A program made the position numbers and the translations under genes. From positions 1,324,501 to 1,388,500 of the forward strand of contig JARFJB010000003.1 in NCBI GenBank assembly GCA_036346205.1: a DNA stretch of 64,000 nucleotides. Direction: 5' to 3'. The stretch comes from Vesta saturnalis (taxonomy: Eukaryota; Arthropoda; Insecta; Coleoptera; Lampyridae). Each line of letters begins with the position of its first letter. The stretch's first letter is position 1. Below are positions 36,022 through 50,800 of the stretch, in pieces. The notes beneath the pieces are model-generated. The model was not told where the DNA came from and did not search any database. It worked only from the letters and a program-made list of their open reading frames with translations.

Positions 36022-39000
36022 CACATAAAAATACATTATTTTGCATTAAAAAGCGGAACATCTCTTAAGCATTAGGAGAGTTATTAAAAATTTCATTTAT
36101 TTTTAGCTGACACGGAATGATTTTGCAGTAAGGTTGAAATTATTTCCACTCCTACGTCGGATTGTGGCGAATAAATTTTCAAGTGGATCTTGATTTAAAA
36201 GAAATTCGTATTCATCTTCTTTAAGATCTTTCCGTAACAACAACATAGCTTGAATAGATTGTGTTAAACCTCTAAAACAATGTATGCCTTCTTTCAACTT
36301 ATTTTTGGAGTTATAACATTTTCACGAAGAAATCCATTCCATCATTTCCAACAATGTCGCGTCCAGTTGTGGTCTCCTTATGGATAAAGCATACAGGGAG
36401 AGATTAGGATTATTCAACATACGACTTTCATAATGTCAAATAAATTATTTAGACGTAATAGAAATTCTGCGGTATTTCTTGCACTACTGCTTCTAAGTTG
36501 TCCAGTATTTACACAAGTAGTAATTTCAGCAGACGTAGTTCTAGAAAAAACTTGAGTTGCATATTTTAGACGCATCTTTTGAAACGTGTTTGGATTGTTG
36601 TGAGTTTCGCTTATTTTTGGTACTTGAAGCTTTGTCTATAAAATTGTTTTTACACCCTCCCAAGAAATTCTCATTTCGTTAACGTGAATATCCTGAGCCA
36701 CTAAGTTCTTTGTAACACTTTTAAATAAATGAACATCAAAAATAACAAAAACTTTTTTCCCATTGACATTAAAAAATGGTTTACATTTACTAACTCCTAA
36801 GTTTTATAAAACAGCTCTATTTGTTGCTGCTTGATCACACACTAAAGCACGAATATTCAATCCGGCACCGTCCAAGGTTTCTATATTTTTTATTATAAGA
36901 TTCTGTAACTGACAGGTATTTTCCATTTGTTAATTAATCCTCGCGCCATAAATACTAATGCTTGAATAGCTGTTTTATTTTCACGGCCAAGATGACCTAG
37001 ATCTTCAAATCCCTCGATTAGGTCTTGCTGAGGATAGTACTCTATACCCTTTTTAATGCACATTTTATCAATCAACAAAACACACTACCTCTCTTGCACT
37101 GTCATGGTCTCCACTTTAACAGTTAGTTTTTGAAGCAATTTTGTACTCTAGCAAAGTACAGGTCGTAGGTTCAAATCCTATTCGAGGTAAACTTTTTATT
37201 TATGTATTTAATAAAATTAATAATAATTTTTAATTTTGTATCTGTTCCAGTAGTTAACTTTGTCATTCGTAACCATGAAGTAATCGTGGATTTTGATGGC
37301 AATGTAAATCTTAAAGATTCTCTCATAAACATATATAATGCGGGATATTTATAATATAAACTTAAAGCAACTTAGTTTTCTTATTTACTCCATTGATGTT
37401 TATATTTATGAGGAAGTTGCATATTTATGAATATACGAACAACACTTAGTAATCCACTTGTTGCTTCATTTGCACTACTATTTGCGAGGAGTTTATTCTT
37501 GAGGCGATAAATGCATGCAACCTTTGCATTTAACCTTTTTTGGGAATATTGGATGCAATTTGTAGAGAATTTTGGTGTACACCTTCATTACGTCGTTATA
37601 AATAATATGTCAAAACTCGACCTCGATATTATGTTGGCTTCAAAGGTTATTCGAGGTCAAAGATCAGAAAAATGACCTTTTTCTACCTAAAAATCTCACT
37701 TTTCATTTACAGTACGTTACAAAGTTTCAAACAAAAATTATAGAGCAGATGGTTATCTCTGGTCCATCTAGCAAAATATAACCCGAGCTGGTAGCGTAGT
37801 GGTGACACGACCTGCTTAGCATTTGGGAGGTAATGGGTTCGTTTCCCGTTACGTCTACCTTGTATGAGGTTTATTCAGGGGGTTTTCCTCATACACATGT
37901 AGCGGCATGGTCACTGCGTATATGCACACCATGTGCGGCTACTTAGGCGAATGCTGGGGTAGTATTTTCCCCTTTAGAACCCTAACTCCGTTCCTTCCGA
38001 TCTTATCCTGACCACACCCATCCTTAATCCCATCATGCATATATACGTAATGTATGCTGGGAATCCATGATTGTGGCTGAAGGAGCTCGGGAAGCTCGAG
38101 TCGCCCGCCCTCCCCCTTGAGAAGGGAATGAAATACGTGGCGTTTTCCTTTTTTTTTCCTATCTACAAAAAAGCTCTTATGACATTTTCATATACAAGTA
38201 ATTGTTTATGCGCTATAAGACCTACAATGTACAAATTTTTAAACTTCTAAAAAAATGTTTTTTTATTAAAAATAAATAGACTTTGTGTAAATATCACTGT
38301 TGAGAAATTGCTTAGAATTTCGATTCGTCGAACTTCGTATAACGGTAATCCTAAGGGGCAAGTTTCCTTCTTTAGGCCACCTGAGACAGAGTTGTTTTGC
38401 AACTGCTAGAGAGGCAGTTTTTGGTTAAGACGCCGCAAAGCTCTATCAATTAAAAGAAACGTTTTTGGAGATACGCCCCAAATATCACAGTAGGATTGTG
38501 AACCCCACGAATTCAGTAAATTGCCACTGCAGAGGCAATTACCACAATCACGCTTTATACTGCTTGTACGAAAAAAATTTTGAAACAAAAATTGTCGAGA
38601 AGAGAAGAAAATTATTTACACAGTTATATTTGTTTTTAATAAAAAATCATGTTTTGTTTTTAAAGTTTATACATTGTAGGCCTTATAGCGCAACAATAAC
38701 TTTTACAGGAAAATGTCGTAAGACCCTTTTTGTAGATAATTATCTCCTCTATAATTTTTGTTTGAAAATTTGTATCGTACGATAAATAAAAAGCGAGATA
38801 TTTACAAAAAGGTCGTTTTCGTGACCTCGAATAACCTTTGAAGCCAACATGATCTCTAGGTCGACTTTTCACACATAAACTTTGTAATGAATCACCCTGT
38901 ATATTGAAACATAAAAAAATTTTTTTCTTACCAGCAACTCGTCACACGGCGACGAAGAAGGACTTTTTTCAAAAAGATTTCGCACAAAATTATTATCTGT

Positions 39001-42000
39001 TAACTTGCAGTTTTCGTAGGTTTTCAAATTACTTTCTCTTTTCAAAGTTAATTTTACAGGGGACGATATCTCATCTTCTGCTGTTGTTTCTTCAATGCAT
39101 TCAGCTTGTGGACCCCTCTATCGATTATAAACTACAAATAGTTTTTACGCGTAACTGCGCCATTCTTAAACACGTTAGATTAAAGTTTCCACAATTGATT
39201 ATCCATTTATCACGTTGATGTTCGGCCAGAGGAAATCGAAAAAAACTGAGATCCGGATGACGAGCACGACTTCGATTACAATCAAAATAAACACAATGGG
39301 CTCTCGATGGCGCTATAATGAAAGTCATAATTATTAGAACTGCGACCGCAGTAGAACACAATTTCTACAAAAATGTTAGTATTTCCAATATTTCTTATAA
39401 CAACTTTGCAGTTATGCTAATTGCTAGGGCCACACTTACGTTAACCGGTTTAACGAGGTGCTTAACGTGCTCTAATGCACTAAAATGCAGATGTTGCTAG
39501 AATACAAAGTAACGTGTTAATCTTTTAATGAAATTATTGATGACATTCCACGTTAAGCGATAACTCGAATAGCGGTTTCTTTTGGCACATTAAAGGGACT
39601 TAATGCGTTAGATATCGCGCTGTCGTGGCTACACTTGTATTACTCATTCCGTGTTCGACGTGGATGCATTGTTATCAGTTATTAGGGCCGCGCCGCCCCA
39701 GTGTGCGGTGGTGTGCATCATGGTCAGGGGGCATCAAAATAGTGACTGTTTAATTAAAATAAAACAGTAGTGATCAACGATTATTTTAAATTGAAACAAA
39801 TTCCCGATTGCATTCATTTCCATCAAATATCTGACAACTCAATAAAATTCCCGAATATTTTGTTTTAATTTGTCTACATCAATGACTATTATTAACCAAT
39901 TGATAGTCATTGGTCCATATACATAATAATTTCTTCATTACTTTGAATTAATAAAAAAAATTTCAGAGTTAAAAGTGAAGCGTGTGCAATTTCTTTAGGC
40001 TTTGCATTAATTTTTATGTTTTGAATATTTTGTTGTAGTATAATTGTAAGTATTTTTTTCGTAAATATAGTCATTTTATGTAAATTATAGTGAATAATGT
40101 AAAATCTCAGATACTTTAGTTAATTAGTATTTTTGTTGCCTATAATTTTCTAGCATGTAAAATGTTATACTTCCATACGGGCATCAAATCGGTGCGGTGC
40201 GGCCCTGATTGTTATCTCTAAATCCGTCTTTTATTACAGACGTCTACAATAAAAGTAATTATATTCCTTTGGATGGAATCCTATTTGTAAGTACTTTGAA
40301 ATTCTTAGGCTCTGTCGAAATGGAAAATATCACATTTTTAACAATAGTAGATAACACCATGACAAGTACAAAATAGTATATTGTATTACATTTTAAACGT
40401 TATCAACAAATTCAGAAAGATATTGTTTCATTTCAGTCTCCAAAACAATTCGATAAATTAGATTACAATTTATTGTAGTCTTTCATATAATGTAAATTAA
40501 ATACAATGTACGCAAGAATCACATACCTATGACATTTATTTGTTAAAAAACAATATTCCACATAGATATAACTGATGGAACAAAATAAACCTCATTTAAT
40601 TCTTTATTTTACAGCTTCTGTCAATCATCGTTTCTAGCATAGTAGGGTTCACGCTAGATCTGACAACAGTGTTTGACATGCATGGGATGGAAGTATCTAA
40701 AAACGGTTATATTCTACGCTAAGTTACTTTGTTACTCCTTTACCAGAGGGCCTATAGTAACGCACTAAAGTGACGGGCTAACTTCGACTTCCACACTTTT
40801 GTTCATGTACATTAATTCTCTTCCCCTATTATATAGTAATAGTAATAATCTGAAAATTAATTTGAGCTAACTCGAATGGATTTGGTTTTATGCTCAAAAA
40901 ACAAAAAATTTCGATTTTCGTTTTTCGCGTTTGGCTACCTTATTATTAGGAATTTCTAAAATTCGATTAAACATTATTAAGGCAACTTTTTACGCACAAT
41001 ACTAATACGGTATTAAAAATATTATGCGACGTTTTGTTTATTCTGAACCATCATCAGGTTTATTTTTTCTTATCGGGGTTAACACTTCATGGTTTGATCG
41101 ACTGCGAACTAAAATACTCTTAAATTAAAAACTAAATATTACATTATCACGATACCCATGAGTCAAACAAGACTCAGGAGTTGGCTTTTGTCATGTCATT
41201 TTCTAATTGTAAAAAGGGTAATAACTGCAAGATCCTTCGTGTTGGTGCTTTAAAATTTGCAAGTTTCTTTAGAATGTTTTCTAATTCAGAAAAACGAGAC
41301 ATGATAAGGATATTTTATAGCTGCAATAGAAATAGTGTCAGAGCAGAACAAAGATATTTAGAGGAATATCCGGAGAGGCAGCAACCAAACCAGAGATATT
41401 TTTTTAAATTAGACCAAAATTTGCGAGAATTTGGATGTTTTCAGAAACCTCGAAATGCATATGGTAGCAGACTAGACAGAGATGCCGAAGAAGAAATATT
41501 ACATCAGGTACTATTTGTTAGTATTACACTAATTATAAGAATTTCCACTCACTTCACTGCTAATTTCAGCAGACATTTTTTTTGGAGAGTTATGACTTTA
41601 TGTTATCCATCTTAGGTTCAAGAAAATCCTTCAACATCTACCAGAGAAATAGAGCAAACTATTGAAGTGCTAAAAACGACAGTTTGGCGAGTGTTAAAGC
41701 AACACCGTTATAAACCATTTAAGTTACACATTAGTCAAACTTTTCGGCCTGGGGACGATATAAGACGGTTGGATTTTTGTAACCAACTTAATACCAAAAT
41801 GCTGGAAAATCGCAACTTTCTCAATCAAATAATTTGGACGGATGAGTGCAATTTTTCCACTAATGGAATGTTTAAGCGTTATAACGAGCATTACTGGTCC
41901 GTTGAAAATCCACGAATTAACAGGCAAATGCGAGGACAAGGCCACCGGTCCTTTAATGTGTGGGTTGGAATCTGGAAGGATAGGCTCCTTGGGCCAATTA

Positions 42001-44794
42001 TTTACGAAGGTATCCTAACGTCTCAACGCTACCTCGCATTTCTAACACACGAAATATCAGACCTGTTCCGCTAAACGAAAGATGGACTGTCTGGTGGCAA
42101 ATTGACGGAGCTCCTCCTCATAATGCTGCAATAATAAGTGAATATCTTAACGGCGAATTTCCTGATAAATGGATGGGAAATAGGGGACCATTTAGGTGGC
42201 CAGCAAGAAGTCCAGATTTAACCCCTTTAGATTACTTCCTCTGGGGCTATTCAAAAAATATGATTTATAAGACGCCACCGCAAAATATAGAAGAACTCCA
42301 GAATAGGGTTGTTAATGAAATTCGTCAAATTCCCAGGCGAACCATTCAAAGAAGCGTAAACAATTGTAGAAGAAGAATTCGTTACTGTATTCAAGAAGGA
42401 GGAAACTTGTTCGAACATTTATTATAATAATTTTTGTTTGTTTTTCTTTGTAATTATTTTGTTGTTACCTATCGATAAATTTGCGTTGTCGCTATTATGA
42501 CCGTGTTACATAGACATACTTGTTTGAGTTGTTTGTTAATGTTTTTTTTTAAATTGTTTAAATGTTTTATATTTTTTTGGATGTTCTAACGAGTTTAACA
42601 AATTAAATAAGTAGAACTACTGTAATTATTCCTTGCTGGATCCAAGAAGGCGGAATCTTGTTCTTCGTATTTTTCTCATTAGTTTAGTTCGCAGTCGATC
42701 AAACCACAAAGTGTTATATATTGCTAAAATCAGCATAACATTCCCCATCCAACGACATAAAATATTTAAATAAGAAAATAAACCTGATGATGGTTCAGAA
42801 TAAACGAAACGTTACATAATATTTTTAATACCGTATTAGTATTGTGCGTAAAAAGGTGCCTTAATAATGTTTAATCGAATTTTGAAAATTTCTAATAATA
42901 AGGTGGTCAAACGCGAAAAATGAAAATCGAAATTTTTAGTTTTTTGAGCATAAAACCAAATCCATTCGAGTTAGTTCAAATTTATTTTCAGATTATTACT
43001 CGGCATCGAATTTAGCAAAAGTGCCGAATTTAAACCTATATCCTATCTCTTATAATAAGCGAGATCCCCATGCTTGTCCTCGAATTTGGGACAGCCTGTA
43101 CAGATAACATCAACGATTTCTTTCAATTTTTAAGCAGCATTCTTGTCAGCTGTACTTTTATTTTAAATTTTTAAATGACTCATAGTACCTGAATATTATT
43201 ACCTGTAACCACCCCTTGCCCACACATAAAACAAAAGTCGCATTACAACAATGAATACCTGTACGTTTTCTTTGTTCCTTAGAATTGAAAATATTCATAT
43301 TTATTTAAAAAATACATAATATACTCTAATAAAAAGTTCAATTTTTTGTACATACCGGGTGGTCGTAAAGTAAGGAATAAATTCAATATCTCGTAAAGCA
43401 CAATTTTTTTCAAAAATCGCTCGGACCCGTCGATTTTATATTTTTTCGGGGCATATTTTGCAAAAAAGAAAATTTTATACAGGGTGTCTCAAAAAAGATT
43501 TGCTAAAAAATTTTTTTTTTTCAAATTGCAACCCAATTTTTTTATTGCATTTTTGGATTACCCTTACAATTCTAAACATTTGTCATAGCATGTGCTATAC
43601 CTAAGTCCAAGAGTTTTGGAGTTATTCGCATTCAAAATTTAAAAATTGAAAAAAGATCATGAAGAAAAAGAAAAATAAAATAATTTTTATAACGTTTTAT
43701 TATATCGAAAACAAAGATTCGTAAACTTAAAAATAATTTTATTTCAGCAAATGTTCGAAATGTCCTCCGTTAGTCAACTGACAATAGCGTAATCGATCTA
43801 CAAATTCATGCTGCACATTTCGAACCATTTCGGGCGTTATTCGACGTATTTCTTGACGGATGCGTTGTTTTAAATCATCTAGATTTGCCGGATACCTTAA
43901 AGGCAAGGTATTTAAAAGCCAACATGCTACATGACAAATGTTTAGAATTGTAAGGGTAATCCAAAAATGCAATAAAAAAATTGGGTTGCAATTTGAAAAA
44001 AAAAATTTTTTTAGCAAATCTTTTTTGAGACACCCTGTATAAATTTTTTTTTTCGCAAAATATGCCCCAAAAAAATATAAAATCGACGGGTCCGAGCGAT
44101 TTTTGAAAAAAATTGTGCTTTACGAGATATTGAATTTATTCCTTACTTTACGACCACCCTGTATAATATATAATCAAAAAATACAACGAAGGTATGCACT
44201 AAGTTTGAAGTTGATTTCGATATGCAGTTTGCTTGTTACATTACATATTTTCTTATTGAACGGTTTTAATTAATGGCCAATTATGTATATGTGTACTTAT
44301 AATGAAGTTGCAATAAAAGGGAAATTCAATTTTTGTATTTTCAATATGTTTAAAAATTAATCCTGGCTGAAAGAAAGTTAATTAGAATCTGACAAACCCG
44401 CGAATGCACCTGCTCGTACAAACATAACTACATATGATCAAACAAATTTTCAAGTAGTTATCAATTTTGCATAAGCTCGTTTTTCAGTATATGTTGTTCA
44501 TTTTAAACACTTTCCTTGTGTATGCATTTGTGTTGAATTACCTTTTACTTGAACTGTTTTCAATTAAACTTTTACGAAGGTTATGATTACATTTCGTATT
44601 GTCTTTATATATTTTGCTAATTTCTAGAATTAGATTCATTTGTTTTAATAAATAGTGCAGCAATTATTTTTTATTTGTTATTTCTATTTTTCACTAGTGG
44701 TGTGCTTGTACAAATTTATTTAGTAATTATAATGTGTAATTCCGTATTCCTGTGGGAAATAAACTATTTTTATTATTTATTACATAATCGATTA

Positions 44795-44873
<79 letters not shown>

Positions 44874-47800
44874 ATGTTCTAGTAAGCAGGAAAATCATTA
44901 TATTTTTAATACCTATAATAAAGTAAACACGAGGTGTTAATATGCACTTAAATTGTACAAATACGTCAAAATGTTTGATTAGTTAGCTGACTGAAATAAA
45001 TCACAAGTATCGCAGAAAGCATATTCAGCAACATAGCAACAACGAAGCACCCAGCAGGTAAACCAAATCTTGTTTTTGAACTACCTGCTAAAGCAAGCTA
45101 TTTTCCGTAACCACCCATTTGATTTATTAGAGAAAATTCGATTAGGCAACCCAAAATACGCCTGTTACACAAAATCCTATACCTTTGTGCCTCTTCTTAT
45201 TATATACTGCTTTATATAACTATAAAATATTATTTAACATTAGCGCCGTTACAATATATCACTTGGTTTAAATTAATAAACTATTTTTACTTGGATATTT
45301 GAAAACATGGTTATAATTTTTAATATAGCCGTAATTTCGCAAGGAGGAACTTTTCGATATTTGACATGTGATTTTCTTATTTTTGGTTATATAGCATAAC
45401 CCCGCGGTTGGGAAATTCATTTTGGGACACTCTGTATGTGAATTTTTGTTACTATTTTGGATTTTATACAGACAGAATTTTTGAGTAAGGTTTATTTTAT
45501 CGGAGATATTTGTAAATTTTAGAGGTTTGTTGTTTGGTTTACATGTACTTCAATTTTGTATTATAATTTGATTATCAAAATTATAAATAAATCTTGTGTT
45601 GGTTCTTTTTTAAAAGTTGCATTTTTTTTTTTTAATTTTGTGATAAGGACCACCTTAGCTAGTTCGTTATTCGTTTGGCGTTTTTTAGTTTATAAATTGA
45701 ATTTTACGCCTTAAAGAATAATTTTGCAATAAAATTTATAATTGATCTGTGTTTACTGTTCACAAATTGACAAGCTTTAGAAAATTATAGAAAGATGCTT
45801 AGATCTATTGCTAACTTGTACTTTTAAATATGGTATTTGTGACTTAATTTTGTTTGCACATTGCAATTGACCTATTTTCATGATGCACTAATCATTAATA
45901 TTTTAACAATGCTTAAAACTCTTGAATGTATAACCACTAATCGCACCTTCCACACCAGAAATATCACCGCTTACCAATGGGTGTATTCTTTAAAAAAGGT
46001 CCTGTGTTTCCTCAAATATCCTACATTTACAGCGTTCCTCAGTATCCTCAAGCAGAATATAAAACTGATTCGTCTCATGTGGCTTTTGTTAGGAGACCAA
46101 AGAACAAACAAGCCTCTATTTTACCAGCTTTGGTTAAAACTGTAGGACCTACATTCCTTTTTGGAGCTGTTTTAAAATTGATTCAAGATGTTCTAACATT
46201 TGTAAGCCCCCAAATTTTAAAGTAAGTAATATGTTTAAAGTTAGCTTTCTCTTATAAAATAATTTTAGTCTATTAATTGAGTTCGTTGAAGGAGGTGAAG
46301 AACAATGGAAAGGTTACTTATACGTCGTTTGCTTATTTGTAACAGCTTGTGTACAAACACTTGTCCTCTCCCAATATTTTCACAGAATGTTTCTTGTTGG
46401 AATACGAATTCGAACAGCACTTATATCGGCAATATACAGAAAAGCTTTAAAAATGTCAAATTCTGCTAGAAAGGAGAGTACCGTTGGTGAAATAGTGAAT
46501 CTAATGTCTGTCGATGCACAGAAATTTATTGAGTTGACACCATACTTAAATATGATTTGGTCGGCTCCTTTACAAATTGTTCTAGCACTTTATTTCCTTT
46601 GGCAAATATTGGGAGCCTCCGTTCTTGCAGGTTTAGCTGTTATGATTATACTGATACCTGTAAACGGAGTTATCGCAAATCGAGGTAAAGTATTGCAAAT
46701 TCGACAGATGAAGAATAAAGATGAACGTGTTAAGCTCATGAATGAGGTTTTGAGTGGTATTAAAGTTTTGAAATTATATGCGTGGGAACCAAGTTTTGAA
46801 GCACAGGTTTTAAAAATTCGAGATAAGGAAATTAAAGTCTTGAAGCAAGCAGCATATTTGAATGCAGGAACTTCGTTTATATGGTCATGTGCTCCATTTT
46901 TGGTGAGTAAAGTATTACATATTATGTTTTTGTCTTTGTTTTCATAAATATACGTATAAGCAAAATTTGTTCACAAAAATTAATGTTTTTTGAAACGCAC
47001 ATAAATAATCTACATGCTGTGACATTTGAGGCATTCTGCCTACTCTACAGCTCTCGGCTGACATCTCAAGCTCTAAAATTCATTTGTGCCTAAAAAGTCA
47101 GTGATAGTGCACTGCTATCATAATTGTATTATTAGTGATTTAAAAAATAAAGTGTGTTCTAATTTATTTTGTAAACAAAGTAATGCTGTTGCTTTATTAA
47201 ATTTAACGAAAAAAAAGACTGTAGGGTTTATGCTTTCAATAAACAATGATGTTTACCTAAACTCAATACTTCGGTGCTCTGCAAGAAACTAAATTTAATA
47301 ATGCATCCGATACTGTATGTCAAAAAATATAAATTTATATTTCAACTATACATGAAGTTTTTATCAGGACAAATAGAATTGATATATTATATATTCTCTT
47401 CTATAATATGAAACATGTTTATGACATGCATACAATTGATTTGATCAAGTTAGAAATAAAAATCCATGTAGGAGTTTCTCTTTGCGAGGAAGTGTCAATG
47501 TATGTTTGCTGTAGCATAACTTGTGAAATGAGCAGGTAACACGCGTTTATTAATGATTGAAACTGACCTCATGTCAAATCTAAATTTTTTTGCTTAGTAT
47601 TTGCAACACTGAGAATTATATTGTAAAATCAATGGGTTTCTACCTTTTTTTGCCATAGTCGCACCTGTCTGTTTTTCATTAGCTTTCATGCACCGTCTTC
47701 ATTCCTATATTAATTTTTTGTTATATTCACAATCAGTTATTTTCATAACTTGGAAAGATTAAAGACAATATTTATAGAAGTAAAATAAATTTTTTTTTAT

Positions 47801-50800
47801 GTATTACATCGATTGGAGCTTGTACTTCGATAGCGCAGTTGGTGCATGGTACTCTAGCAAAGTGCAGGTCGTAGGTTCAAATCCTACTCGAGGTAAACTT
47901 TTTATTTATGTATTTAATAAAATTAATAATAATTTTTAATTACATATTTACCTTTGAACTTATTCGTTCATAACAAAACTTATAACAAATTAATATTAGT
48001 CAAGTTGCTTTGGTATGTGTGAATCCTTGCGATATTGCAGGCTCGCATTCCATTAATATAAGTAATTTGATTGTTATCTCATTAACTTTAGAATTTATAT
48101 CAGTTCTACATACATAAAGACAAAATTTACATTGATTGGGGCTTGTACCTCGATAGCACAGTTGGTAGCACGGTTCTCTAGCAAAGTACAGATCGTAGGT
48201 TCAAATCCTGCTTTTTATTTATGTATTTAATAATAATTGTTAATTACTTTTAGGATGAATTACAATTAAGATCATACATAGTAACAAAGGTAAAAGTTAG
48301 CTTAAATTTTGAATTTGCAGTCAAGGAAAAATATTGTGTAAGTCAATATGCAACACACTGTTATAATTAAAGTTAAAATCACATATAGTACCAAAAATAA
48401 AAATTGGATCAACCTTCAAATTTGAAAAAACATGTTCAGAAACTTACCACTTAATACGGATCTGCGCTGCATAGCCACATCTTTTGTATTTTTATATTTG
48501 ACAAAATTCTACTGTTTAGATTATTATTATTTTTGTTTATTAGTAATATTCAAACCTTTCTACTTGTATTTAGATTAGGTTGTTCCCTAATGCGACTTGC
48601 TATTTTTTATTTGAGAAAAGAAATTACTTAATTACCTTCATTTAGAATTTGGATTACAAATTAGAGCCAGTTATTTGTTTATTTTATCCATTTGCTTTTT
48701 TTTACTTTGGATTAGGGATTCCATCTAGTTATTTATTTTTTATCATTTAAGCTAATAAAACAGTTCTTATGACAATTCTTACGTTTGGATTTGTTATAGA
48801 AAGGGGTTCATTACAAGGATGAATCACATCTGGTATTTTCTCTACAGATACGTATTTATCATTGCTTTCTTTACCCCGCGCATAAAATAAGTTATTTTTT
48901 ATTAGTTCTCTATAATTCATTGTTATTGTAAAGATTTTTACCTGTTTGAGTTCAATCCTTAGACAAAGGGGTGGTATTTATTTACGCTTTAGTTTACTTT
49001 ACAATTTTACCGGTTTTAACAATCAAATCTGATATGGGTTTAAAAGATCCGTATTTTTAGTAGAAATTCAATACTATAGCAATCCTAAATGTTATTTTCG
49101 CGCCTATTTCAACTAAAGAGCCATTTACACGTTACAGAACTTCTACTGGTTAGATTATATTATCTTTGTTTATTATTAATATTCAAACTGTTCAAACACA
49201 TCCTAACTGCAACTCAGTTTAAGTTGTCACGCTTAGCGACAATAATAAAACAGATTTGATAAATAAATATTAAATAACAAAGAAATAACTAACACCCGGA
49301 AAGCTAAATTAAAAGAAATTGAATCATTTGGTCGCAAATAAATAACAGCAAGTCCGGTGAGAGGGGTGATAGCCAGGAATCGCGTAGGGAGCAATCTAGT
49401 TGAAACGTGATGTGATTGAAGGGCATGTAAGTGAAAAATGTATATGTATATTTAGATATTCATACAGTAAGTGTACACTATTATTTATATCTTTTTTGCC
49501 TCTGTCTATATTTCTACTTCTTACTTCCTTACGTGCCAGACAGTAGACAAATAACTGTCCGGTAGTAAGACGATACCGTTAGTAGGGAATGCTACATTGT
49601 CCGGGGCACGATTTGGCCAGTAACCGGTCTGCTCGCTATGGTATTAGTCATGAGAACAATACAATTGCCTTGGATTGACCTGGCTACAAGGGGCGGAAAC
49701 AGACAGGTCCCGTTACTGACTACTGTGCTAGGAATGAATGGCGAGTCGGTACGTAGAATGTTAGAGGTATGCATGGCAAAGAATTTGAAATTGCGAATGT
49801 AATGTACGAAAGACACCTTGGTATTCTGTGTGTATCGGAGATAAAGCGCAAAGGAAAGCATGCTGTGGAGATGGAGGAATTGAGACTGAAAGGCCTGGCG
49901 CCAAAGGAGTCGGGGTGATGTAAGTAAAAGAGCGAAAAGATGTGTTAAACGGTACGAATCGGTATCTCCCCGGGTAATATGGGTTAGAATGAAAGTGGAG
50001 TTTCAAAGAATTTATTGCATGCTATGCACCGGTGAATGGAGAAAGATACCAGGAGCGTGAGAACTTCTGGAATGAAGTAGGTAACGTGTTCAATGTATGT
50101 AAGCCAAACGAAAGAGTGATGATAGTGGGGAATATGAACGGATGGGTGGGTGTACAAAGAGAACATACTGAACACGTTCTAGGAAAGTTCGGAGACCAAA
50201 GAGTCAATGAGAATAGTGAATGCCTAGTGAACATCTTTGTGGAGAGAAGCCTGTTTGTATCCAATACGTGGTTTAAACATAAAAATCTGCATATGTATAC
50301 ATGGCAAAATGGTGAATCTAAAAGTATGATTGACTTGATAGTGTATGATGAACGGCTTAGAAACCTGGTGAAAGACACAAAAGTAATGCGCGAATCGGAG
50401 TGTGGATCGGACCACTTTTTGGTTATATCCTAGTGGATAATGGTGCGAGAATGAAATACGCAGATGCTGTGAGTAAAGAGTTCAATATGAATAAAACAGT
50501 GTGGAACGAACAAATAAAAGACACTGACGTTGAAAGTGCATGGATAAGTTTGAAAAACTGTATTGTCAATTGTGCTGTGTGCATATGTGGAAGAGCGACT
50601 GTAGGTAGACAGAAAAAATGTACTTGATGGAATGAGTCGGTAAAAAAGACAGTATGTAAGGAAAAAGATTCGTACGTGGCAATGATTGCTGCAAAAAAAT
50701 GAGACTGAGAAAAAGCGATTGTATCAGGTGTACAGATTAAGAATCAAAGAAGCGAAGGAGGCAGTGAGAATAAGTAAAGAGGAAGTGATGGCTGTGGAAC

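Larger units (their letters stand above)
36095..39310 (-). pseudogene. P-superfamily (THAP) transposase relic, broken by nested insertions
   Basis: On the - strand, from high to low coordinates, four parts are seen. A THAP-like zinc-finger start lies at 39300-39195 (HCVYFDC, HPDLSFFRFPL, RDKWIINCGN), with an acidic linker to 38930 ending at a GTAAG-like donor. A coiled-coil and SPALY-like block lies at 37560-37242 (SLYYKYPALYMFMRESLRF). The catalytic region is at 37125-36310 (LLIDKMCIKKGIEYYP, then GFEDLGHLGRE, then VCDQAATNR). The C-terminal block is at 36297-36103 (LNQDPLENLFATIRRRSGN). This order matches P-element/THAP9-type DDE transposases. A fold-back element (37580-38899) and a tRNA-like SINE (37146-37231) interrupt it; internal stops occur. 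Inactive. Confidence 0.82.

Noticed and set aside
44675..44926. Open reading frame through an AT microsatellite
   Set aside because: Alternating Ile/Tyr residues come from (TA)n, with no conserved sequence on either side. The same holds for the frames at 15953-16249 and 62525-62770.
45859..46145. Upstream frame ending at 46145 and acceptor at 45957-45958 as MRP exon 5 start
   Set aside because: Joining that acceptor to exon 4 (phase 2) gives the wrong frame and stops at 46145, while the MRP frame is reached in phase from 46033.
47824..47895. Functional tRNA genes at 47824, 48147, 53812 and 54811
   Set aside because: Copies share non-tRNA flanks and tails, several have arm deletions, and one family member is inserted with a target duplication. 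A SINE family is the better explanation.
49592..50415. Several long - strand frames opposite the LINE
   Set aside because: They are antisense shadows of the endonuclease region, which has recognisable motifs on the + strand.
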